From a bacterium (GTDB taxonomy: Bacteria > SZUA-79 > Acidulodesulfobacterales > Acidulodesulfobacteraceae), in NCBI GenBank assembly GCA_021799935.1, contig JAJYZM010000100.1, positions 1 to 5,171 of the forward strand: DNA of 5,171 bases, written 5' to 3'. Shown piece by piece: positions 1 to 5,016 of this stretch (the stretch's first letter is position 1; every line of letters starts with the position of its first letter). The position numbers were made by a program, and so were the translations under genes. The notes under the pieces were generated by a model that saw only the letters and a list, made by a program, of their open reading frames with translations, did no database searches and was not told the origin of the DNA.

Positions 1-1171
1 CTATACCCGGCAGTTTCTTTCCTTCCAGAAGTTCGAGAAACGCTCCGCCTCCGGTAGAAACATACGACATTTTTGCAAATTCGCCCGCCCTGTGCAATGC
101 GACGTCGGTATCTCCGCCTCCTACTATCGTTAAAGCATAGGCGTTTGCAACGCTTGAAACCAGAGCAAAAGTTCCCCTGCTGAACGCATCCATTTCAAAT
201 ACGCCCATAGGCCCGTTCCATACGATAGTTTTAGCATTCTGGATAGCTTCCGTAAAAAGGGTAACCGTTGCAGGGCCGATATCCAAAGCCATCCAGCCCT
301 TAGGAATCTCCTGAATAGTCGTAACCTTAGTTTCCGCGTCGGGCGCTAATTTGTCTGCTACGACCGCATCGACCGGGAGATAAAGTTTTATTTTCTTCTC
401 GTTTATTTTCTCAAGAGTTTTTTTGGCGTATTCCAGCATTTCGTCTTCTACCAGCGAACTTCCCACGTCGTGCCCTAACGCTTTAAGGAATGTATTGGAC
501 ATCGCCCCGCCGATAATTAATTTGTCTATTTTGTCGGCTAAATTAGACAAAACCTCTATTTTCCCGGAAACTTTTGCTCCTCCTACGATTGCTACAAAAG
601 GCTTCATAGGGTTTTCTACGGCTCTCGTAAAATAATTCAACTCTTTTCTTATAAGAAAACCGGCTGCGCACGTATTTACGAATTTTGTAACAGCGACATT
701 GGAAGCATGCGACCTGTGCGCGGTGGCAAATGCGTCGTTGACGTAAATATCGCAGAGAGAAGCTAATTTTTTGCCGAATACGTCGTCGTTGCTCGTTTCC
801 TCGGGGTAAAACCTTAAATTTTCGAGAAGTATAATATCGCCGAAACCGGCTGTTTTTACGGTATTTTCCGCGAGTTCGCCTATGCAGTCTCCCACGAATT
901 TAACTTCTTTGTCTAAGAGCCTGCTCAGTCTTTTTGCCACTACTATCAGCGAAAGTTCGGGAACTTTTTTACCTTTTGGCCTTCCCATATGCGACATTAA
1001 TACGACTTTCGTGTTTTCGTCGAGGCAGTAATTTAAAGTCGGAAGAACCGCCCTTATGCGCGTATCGTCCGTAATATTGCCGTTCTGGTCGAGAGGAACG
1101 TTAAAATCCACTCTGATAAGCAGGGTTTTATTTCTTATGTCTATTTCATCGATATAAACAATATTGTTCAT
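1..1171 (-). CDS. pgk: Phosphoglycerate kinase, C-terminal end cut by the window edge
   Basis: Cytosolic glycolytic/gluconeogenic enzyme that transfers phosphate between 1,3-bisphosphoglycerate and ADP. The frame is open for 390 codons from the ATG at 1169-1171 to the window edge. PGKs are usually about 390-400 residues, so only a few C-terminal residues are missing. Family signatures appear in order: RVDFNVP (residues 20-26, substrate-binding Asp and Asn), SHMGRPKG (60-67), a central KPFVAIVGGAKVSGKI stretch, WNGPMGVFE (318-326), GGGDTD (351-356) and STGGGA (372-377, nucleotide-binding end of the C-terminal domain). The start is supported by an AAGGAAAGGA purine run that begins in the gap stop codon, about 9 bases upstream. 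The gap stop is 17 bases away, so the two genes are cotranscribed. I see no frameshift or missing key residue. tpiA and secG often follow pgk in related clusters, but that region lies outside the window. Confidence 0.97.
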   Translation of the reverse strand, partial: MNNIVYIDEIDIRNKTLLIRVDFNVPLDQNGNITDDTRIRAVLPTLNYCLDENTKVVLMSHMGRPKGKKVPELSLIVVAKRLSRLLDKEVKFVGDCIGELAENTVKTAGFGDIILLENLRFYPEETSNDDVFGKKLASLCDIYVNDAFATAHRSHASNVAVTKFVNTCAAGFLIRKELNYFTRAVENPMKPFVAIVGGAKVSGKIEVLSNLADKIDKLIIGGAMSNTFLKALGHDVGSSLVEDEMLEYAKKTLEKINEKKIKLYLPVDAVVADKLAPDAETKVTTIQEIPKGWMALDIGPATVTLFTEAIQNAKTIVWNGPMGVFEMDAFSRGTFALVSSVANAYALTIVGGGDTDVALHRAGEFAKMSYVSTGGGAFLELLEGKKLPGI

Positions 1172-1188
1172 CCGGGATTTTCCTTTCC

Positions 1189-2202
1189 TTATTTCATCAT
1201 AAAAACGGCCGTTTCGGCAAGCCTTGTCGAATATCCCCACTCGTTATCGTACCACGCAAGAACCTTAACGAGGTCGTCCCCGATAACTTTCGTGCTTAAA
1301 GAATCGACTATGGAAGAGTGCGGGTCGCCTATATAATCTATGGAAACCAAAGGTTCTTTGCTGAAAGCGAGAATTCCTTTGAGATAAGTTTCGGAAGCTT
1401 CCTCTAATTTTGAATTGACTTCCAAAACGGAAGTCTTTTTAGAAACCTTGCATACAAGGTCGTTAATGGAAACATCGGGCGTAGGAACCCTCAAAGACAT
1501 ACCGTCCAGTTTATCCTTAAGTTCCGGAAGTACTTCGCAAAGGGCTTTTGCCGCGCCCGTCGTAGTCGGGATGATAGACAAAGAAGCGGCTCTCGCCCTT
1601 CTTAAATCTTTATGCGGCAAATCTAATATCCTCTGGTCGTTAGTGTAAGAATGGGCGGTAGTCATGTTGCCTTTTTCTATCGTAAAATTTTCATGCAATA
1701 CTTTAGCGACGGGAGCAAGACAGTTTGTTGTGCATGAAGCCATAGACACGATAAAGTGTTTATTTTTATCGTAAATTTTATCGTTGACTCCGAGCACTAT
1801 CGTAGCATCGGGGTCGTGGGCAGGAGCGGAAATCAAAACTTTTTTGGCTCCGGCATGCAGATGTTTTTCCGCATCGCCTCTTTTGGTAAAAAGTCCGGTA
1901 GATTCGATAACTAAATCGACGCCTAGATGTTTCCACAAAAGTTCCGCCGGGTCTTTTATCGCCGTAATCAAAGTTTCCCTGTTATCCGCAATTATATGGT
2001 CTATATCGTATCCAACGTAAAAACCTGCTTTGCCGTGAACGGAATCGTATTTAAGCAGATGGGCAAGCACCTGCGGGTTGGTAATATCGTTAATGGCGAC
2101 TATTTCAATCCGTTCTCCTTTGGCAATCATTCCCTGAAATATTCTAAAAACGTTTCTGCCTATCCTTCCGAACCCGTTTATCGCAACCCTTAAATTTGCC
2201 AT
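1189..2202 (-). CDS. gap: Type I glyceraldehyde-3-phosphate dehydrogenase (NAD-type)
   Basis: Cytosolic enzyme that oxidatively phosphorylates glyceraldehyde-3-phosphate to 1,3-bisphosphoglycerate, the substrate of the PGK encoded next. It is 337 residues, normal for the family. The N-terminal Rossmann motif INGFGRIGR spans residues 8-16. Asp39 (in VAIND) is the residue that normally binds the adenosine ribose and favours NAD over NADP. The active-site motif ASCTTNCLAP places the catalytic Cys at 157, with its partner His at 184 (TTAHSYTNDQR). The usual Asn two residues before ASCTTN is Met154 here, a tolerated variant. The C-terminal signature WYDNEWGYS is intact. An AGGAG ribosome site (2209-2213) lies 6 bases before the ATG. 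The upstream gene on this strand ends only 51 bases away. That gap has no terminator-like hairpin, and I found no good -35/-10 pair, so gap-pgk may depend on upstream transcription or on a promoter I cannot recognise. Confidence 0.98.
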   Translation of the reverse strand: MANLRVAINGFGRIGRNVFRIFQGMIAKGERIEIVAINDITNPQVLAHLLKYDSVHGKAGFYVGYDIDHIIADNRETLITAIKDPAELLWKHLGVDLVIESTGLFTKRGDAEKHLHAGAKKVLISAPAHDPDATIVLGVNDKIYDKNKHFIVSMASCTTNCLAPVAKVLHENFTIEKGNMTTAHSYTNDQRILDLPHKDLRRARAASLSIIPTTTGAAKALCEVLPELKDKLDGMSLRVPTPDVSINDLVCKVSKKTSVLEVNSKLEEASETYLKGILAFSKEPLVSIDYIGDPHSSIVDSLSTKVIGDDLVKVLAWYDNEWGYSTRLAETAVFMMK

Positions 2203-2253
2203 AAAACTCTCCTGCCCTTTATTGATTATTGAATTTTAAAATTAAACAGTATT

Positions 2254-3006
2254 TTAGTATGAGCCGTGATTCCTATTGATGTTTCTACGCCCTTTGCCGT
2301 TATGGTCTCTGCCTTTATGCTTAGGCCCTCCGTGTCGCGCCTGCTGTAAACGGCCTCTTGGACCCTGCCCTCCGAAACCTTGGCCTCCCTGCTGCATAGG
2401 ACCTCTGAAAGAGGGACCTTGCTGCTGCATAGGACCTCTTGGACCCTGCCCTCTGAAAGCGGGACCTCCGTGTTCGAAAGGCCTCCTCATCCTCCAGTTT
2501 TGATACGGATGATTCCTGTAAAAACGACCTTCATGTTCGTGCCATACGTTATAATTTCTTAAGAACATATGATGCCTGCCCCACCAACCCGGATGATGAT
2601 ACCTGTACCAAGGACCTATATTGCCTCTCCACCAGGAAAAATACCCCGGGTAAGCCACGACGGGCGGAGGCGGACCAAAAGCCAATATTCCAGGCAGATA
2701 AATCCCCGCGGTTACCGGATACCACGGACCGGTATATACGTTGGCATAAACCCATCCGCCGTTCAACCATCTGTAATAATAACCGTTATATCCGTAAATG
2801 TAGCCTCCGTAAATCGGAGCTTCATAGGCATTTACGCCGTTGCCGAAAGAAAAAGCAAAATTAGGAGTTGCGACGCCTATGCCGTAATATCCCTCGGAAT
2901 ATGCCGGCGAAGAATAATACGCCGTAAATCCGCTTAAAAATAAAATGAAAATTCCGGCGAAAGCCGTTAAAAATAGTAAACTTTTTTTAATTTTCATGTT
3001 TTTCAT
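2254..3006 (-). CDS. Secreted Tyr/Gly/Trp-rich protein with basic Gly/Gln/Pro tail, function unknown
   Basis: Predicted exported protein of 250 residues; I do not recognise a named family. Residues 1-8 are basic and 9-29 hydrophobic, with a plausible signal-peptidase site after SPA (residues 33-35). Residues 36-170 are crowded with aromatics and Gly, including GYYYRWLNGGWVYANVYTGPW-like spacing near 75-95, a PPPP run (112-115) and His clusters (137-138, 145-146, 156-158). Residues 180-250 are low complexity (FRG, GPRG and MQQ repeats) and strongly basic: many Arg/Lys and, within 185-250, a single Asp. There is no Cys anywhere. I chose the ATG at 3004-3006 because GGGGTGA (3012-3018) ends 5-6 bases upstream. 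An in-frame ATG at 3093 would start upstream of the best promoter's -10 and add a Cys-rich, non-signal-like segment. The composition suggests an envelope-associated or surface protein. Binding to polysaccharide, nucleic acid or metal is speculation. Confidence 0.8.
   Translation of the reverse strand: MKNMKIKKSLLFLTAFAGIFILFLSGFTAYYSSPAYSEGYYGIGVATPNFAFSFGNGVNAYEAPIYGGYIYGYNGYYYRWLNGGWVYANVYTGPWYPVTAGIYLPGILAFGPPPPVVAYPGYFSWWRGNIGPWYRYHHPGWWGRHHMFLRNYNVWHEHEGRFYRNHPYQNWRMRRPFEHGGPAFRGQGPRGPMQQQGPSFRGPMQQGGQGFGGQGPRGRLQQARHGGPKHKGRDHNGKGRRNINRNHGSY
2354..2458 (-). repeat. Short in-frame repeats encoding the Gly/Gln/Pro/Arg tail
   Basis: Two 24-base copies differing at one base lie at 2354-2377 and 2435-2458, offset by 81 bases (27 codons). 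A second unit of 16 identical bases occurs at 2391-2406 and 2424-2439, offset by 33 bases (11 codons). Both offsets are multiples of three, so expansion or contraction would keep the reading frame. They encode repeated FRGQGPRG-type and GPMQQ-type segments of the secreted protein. Confidence 0.75.
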
Positions 3007-3011
3007 AATTT

Positions 3012-3018
3012 TCACCCC
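3012..3018 (-). promoter_or_regulatory. Ribosome binding site that sets the start of the secreted protein
   Basis: On the minus strand this reads GGGGTGA, which can pair with the UCACCUC end of 16S rRNA with one G-U pair. It lies just before the ATG at 3004-3006. No such site precedes the alternative in-frame ATG at 3091-3093, so the shorter start is preferred. Confidence 0.7.
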
Positions 3019-3054
3019 GTAGGTTAAATTAAAACGACCTATATAGCATAAACA

Positions 3055-3094
3055 AACTGCATAACAATAAATTATTATATACGACAACTGCATA
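3055..3094. repeat. Two 9-bp direct repeats (AACTGCATA) around the leftward promoter
   Basis: AACTGCATA occurs at 3055-3063 and 3086-3094, 31 bases apart or about three helical turns. The right copy lies inside the spacer between the proposed -35 and -10 of the leftward promoter. The left copy lies just downstream of the expected transcription start. Such placement fits a repressor operator, but no regulator is known and chance cannot be excluded at this AT content. Confidence 0.4.
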
Positions 3095-3103
3095 TAATTA
3101 CAA
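3074..3103 (-). promoter_or_regulatory. Sigma70-like promoter for the secreted-protein gene (possibly also gap-pgk)
   Basis: Read on the minus strand, TTGTAA (3098-3103, 4 of 6 consensus) and a perfect TATAAT (3074-3079) are separated by 18 bases. Transcription would begin near 3067, giving a leader of about 60 bases before the ATG at 3006. A weaker alternative (TTGTTA with TATATA about 16 bases on) lies further downstream. Confidence 0.5.
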
Positions 3104-3157
3104 TATATATTTATATAAATTATTATACCTCAATAATATCAAAATATTTTTAAGATT
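3104..3157. other. AT-rich core of the divergent control region
   Basis: This segment between the two -35 elements is almost pure A/T and contains a perfect 12-base palindrome ATTTATATAAAT at 3109-3120. The wider region 3061-3180 holds only 19 G/C in 120 bases. It could serve as an UP element for both promoters or as a site for an AT-binding nucleoid protein; nothing in the sequence decides between these. I see no open frame with a ribosome site in 3007-3225. Confidence 0.5.
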
Positions 3158-3187
3158 TTAACAAATAGGTGAAAATTGTGATAAAAT
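3158..3187 (+). promoter_or_regulatory. Extended -10 promoter for the MBL/HD-GYP operon
   Basis: TTAACA (3158-3163, 5 of 6 consensus) and TAAAAT (3182-3187, 5 of 6) are 18 bases apart. A TG at 3179-3180 one base before the -10 gives an extended -10. Transcription would start near 3194, leaving about 30 bases to the ATG at 3226, which is preceded by GGAGG at 3216-3220. Confidence 0.55.
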
Positions 3188-3225
3188 TATAAAAAGGTTA
3201 ATCCAATTTATATTCGGAGGTTTAT

Positions 3226-3891
3226 ATGTTTAACTATAAAGGACTTGAGATAACAAGATTCTGCCACGACAGTTTTTTGGTAAAAGGCGGCGGCATAAAT
3301 ATATACTTCGACCCTTTTAAATTGCACGGGGACGAACCGAAGGCCGATTATATATTTATATCGCACGAACACTTCGACCATTTTTCCCCCGACGATATTC
3401 ATAAGATTATTAAAGATTCTACGGTTTTATTTATGAACGAAATGACCGGCGACGAAATCGACGGATTATACGATAATAAAATCGTTATTATACGCCCGGG
3501 AGACTCAATCGATTTTAAAGATTTGCATATTAAAGGCGTTCCCGCTTATAACATTAATAAATTCAGGGAGCCCGGGAAGGTCTATCATCCGAAAGAAGAT
3601 AAAAAACTCGGCTTTATAGTCACTTTTAAAGGCGTCAAAATATATCACACGGGGGATACCGACCATATACCCGAAATGGATAGCCTTGAAAACGAAAAAA
3701 TAGATTTGCTCTTCATTCCCGTAAGCGGCACATACGTTATGACCCCAGCCGAAGCAATCGAAGCCGCTTCGAAAATTAAGGCCGACACGTCAATTCCTAT
3801 GCATTACGGCACCATAGTCGGAGAAAAAAAGCAGGCTGAAGAGTTCATGGAAGGCATTCGTAAAAAAGGACTAAAATGCGAAATTGTTTGA
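3226..3891 (+). CDS. Metallo-beta-lactamase-fold metal-dependent hydrolase
   Basis: Cytosolic protein of 221 residues with no signal peptide, of the compact MBL-fold group related to the UlaG/UPF0173-type hydrolases. The substrate is unknown. The metal motif HxHxDH is His47, His49, Asp51 and His52 (SHEHFDH). Asp144 in YHTGDTDHIPEM is the expected bridging metal ligand, and His193 in IPMHYGT is the last metal His. DPF at 29-31 is the usual N-terminal strand signature. Where relatives such as UPF0173 proteins have AxH, this protein has AYN (Asn109), followed by a conserved-looking YHPK with His121 that could supply the middle His ligand. The GGAGG site at 3216-3220, 5 bases from the ATG, fixes the start. 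It is the first gene of a probable two-gene operon, with the HD-GYP gene 21 bases downstream in the same frame. The catalytic machinery looks intact, so an active hydrolase is likely; what it cleaves cannot be read from the sequence. Confidence 0.93.
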   Translation: MFNYKGLEITRFCHDSFLVKGGGINIYFDPFKLHGDEPKADYIFISHEHFDHFSPDDIHKIIKDSTVLFMNEMTGDEIDGLYDNKIVIIRPGDSIDFKDLHIKGVPAYNINKFREPGKVYHPKEDKKLGFIVTFKGVKIYHTGDTDHIPEMDSLENEKIDLLFIPVSGTYVMTPAEAIEAASKIKADTSIPMHYGTIVGEKKQAEEFMEGIRKKGLKCEIV

Positions 3892-3912
3892 AAATATAAA
3901 ATAATAAACGGG

Positions 3913-4863
3913 ATGGAAAAAACTCAATATACTCCAATAATAATCGAAAGTCTGATCTTCGGCAAAAATTCCGATTACCCTCTCTATATAAAATCCGGCG
4001 AAAATTATATCCTGTACAGGTCAAAAGCCCTTATTTTTTCCCAGAGCGATGCTTTAAGGCTTAAGAACAACGGCGTCGATAATCTTTATATCGAGACGAA
4101 AGACAAAGATAAATACGACAACGATATCCTCGAACACATCGAAACTATTATAAAATCGCCCGATACCAATTTTGAAGAAAAAGCCGTAAAAATTTATATA
4201 TATTCCAAGGTTTACGCCGAATATGTTATAACTACCGGAAATCTTAGGGATAATCAGGAAAACGTTAAAAAATCTATTGAAACTACCATAGAATATTTAT
4301 TGATGAGCGAATTCGGCTTTATGAATCTTTTAAATCTTTCGGGTTACGATTACAACGAGGTCGGACACGGAATGAACGTCAGCATATATTCGATGGCTTT
4401 AGCAAACAGGCTCGGTTTTTCAAACAAAATATCCCTTTATGAAGTAGGTCTCGCCGGACTGACCCACGATATAGGAAAGTTAAAAATCCCGAAGGAGCTT
4501 TTATCGAAAAAAGGCTTGTCAGAAAGCGAAGTTAATGAAATTCGGAAGCATCCGATATATTCAAAAGAAATTTTAACGGCTAACGGCATAGATAACCGCA
4601 ACGTAATCAACGGAGTATTAGAGCATCATGAAGCCTCTAACGGTTCTGGCTATCCTTTCGGCAAAATGGAAGAAGATATTTCGGCATACGGAAAGATTTT
4701 AATTATTGCCAATAGATTCGATTCGCTTACGAGAAACAGGCCTTACAGAATTAAACTAAGCGTATCCGACGCATTAAACCTGATGGAGCAAAACTCGGAA
4801 CTTTACAATACGGCTTTTTTGAGAGAATTTATCCTGCTGATGTATAAAAAGGCTGTTTCATAG
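3913..4863 (+). CDS. HD-GYP domain protein, predicted cyclic-di-GMP phosphodiesterase class
   Basis: A 316-residue soluble protein. Residues 1 to about 135 form an uncharacterised N-terminal domain of the kind found in other HD-GYP proteins (YTPIIIESL, YPLYIKSG, YILYRS, GVDNLYIE). Residues about 145-316 are the HD-GYP domain. It has His152 (HGMNVS), the HD pair His185-Asp186 followed by IGK, IP at 192-193, His213 (KHP), His238-His239-Glu240 and an intact GYP at 246-248. Typical members hydrolyse cyclic-di-GMP with two or three metals. Two details differ: the segment normally reading ADxFDAL is ANRFDSL, so Asn267 replaces the usual last metal-binding Asp, and the KPGxLT segment is one residue short (KKGLS). 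Activity may be altered or lost. There is no transmembrane or receiver domain, so any signal probably enters through the N-terminal domain. The ATG at 3913 is the only plausible start, but its ribosome site is poor (CGGG touching the ATG), suggesting coupling to translation of the gene before it. Confidence 0.95.
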   Translation: MEKTQYTPIIIESLIFGKNSDYPLYIKSGENYILYRSKALIFSQSDALRLKNNGVDNLYIETKDKDKYDNDILEHIETIIKSPDTNFEEKAVKIYIYSKVYAEYVITTGNLRDNQENVKKSIETTIEYLLMSEFGFMNLLNLSGYDYNEVGHGMNVSIYSMALANRLGFSNKISLYEVGLAGLTHDIGKLKIPKELLSKKGLSESEVNEIRKHPIYSKEILTANGIDNRNVINGVLEHHEASNGSGYPFGKMEEDISAYGKILIIANRFDSLTRNRPYRIKLSVSDALNLMEQNSELYNTAFLREFILLMYKKAVS

Positions 4864-4864
4864 G

Positions 4865-4950
4865 TGGTGCCGAAGGCCGGAATCGAACCGGCACGGATTT
4901 TGTCCGCCACCCCCTTAAGATGGTGTGTCTACCAGTTCCACCACTTCGGC
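4865..4950 (-). tRNA. tRNA-Leu, anticodon AAG
   Basis: An 86-base class II tRNA on the minus strand with encoded CCA. The acceptor stem GCCGAAG/CTTCGGC pairs perfectly and is followed by A73 and CCA. The D arm reads GTGG-AACTGGTAGA-CAC as in bacterial tRNA-Leu. The anticodon stem CCATC/GGTGG has one T-G pair and encloses the seven-base loop TTAAGGG, so bases 34-36 are AAG and base 37 is G. The long variable arm is CGGA-CAAAA-TCCG, and the T arm is GCCGG-TTCGATT-CCGGC. Together these identify leucine. AAG would read CUU, and also CUC and CUA if A34 is deaminated to inosine; bacteria normally use GAG here. The CCA end is one base from the stop codon of the convergent HD-GYP gene. I found no good promoter between its 5' end and the upstream minus-strand gene. 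Confidence 0.93.
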
Positions 4951-4977
4951 ATCATATAAATAAAATCCGGTGTTTAT

Positions 4978-5016
4978 AAAAAAATTCGCTGCTTAAGTTT
5001 ATTTAGCGGCGTTTTT
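4978..5016. terminator. Bidirectional hairpin terminator, stronger pairing in the plus direction
   Basis: On the plus strand CGCTGCT (4987-4993) pairs with AGCGGCG (5005-5011). After one T-T mismatch two A-T pairs extend the stem to a five-base loop, and TTTTT follows at 5012-5016: a factor-independent terminator for the MBL/HD-GYP operon. On the minus strand the same hairpin is followed by AA and seven T (complement of 4978-4984), so it can also end the membrane-protein gene whose stop codon lies in it. The T-G pair of the plus-strand RNA becomes a C-A mismatch in the minus-strand RNA, so the stem is weaker in that direction. Confidence 0.65.

Noticed and set aside
423..635. Open frame on the plus strand inside pgk
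   Set aside because: Antisense shadow of a well-conserved PGK frame, with no ribosome site or recognisable product.
1415..2193. Three open frames on the plus strand opposite gap
   Set aside because: The opposite strand is fully explained by GAPDH with all its motifs; these frames have no ribosome sites or domain content.
2232..2243. Perfect palindrome AATTTTAAAATT just upstream of gap
   Set aside because: Pure A/T in an AT-rich gap, not followed by a T-run as a GC stem terminator would be, and no known operator matched.
2276..2937. Cys/Pro-rich and other plus-strand frames opposite the secreted-protein gene, and a minus-strand frame at 2549-2770
   Set aside because: Their odd composition is the mirror of the Gly/Gln/Arg repeat codons and aromatic-rich region. 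The annotated frame alone has a signal peptide, a ribosome site and a promoter.
3007..3093. 29-residue N-terminal extension of the secreted protein
   Set aside because: It would start upstream of the best -10 element, lacks a ribosome site and would bury the signal peptide behind an unrelated segment.
3208..3402. Minus-strand open frame overlapping the MBL start
   Set aside because: Shadow of the MBL gene, whose start has a clear GGAGG site and promoter.
4908..4924. Reading the tRNA anticodon as UAA
   Set aside because: It needs a register in which the anticodon stem does not pair, removes base 26, and would not fit G37; UAA tRNAs normally have A37.
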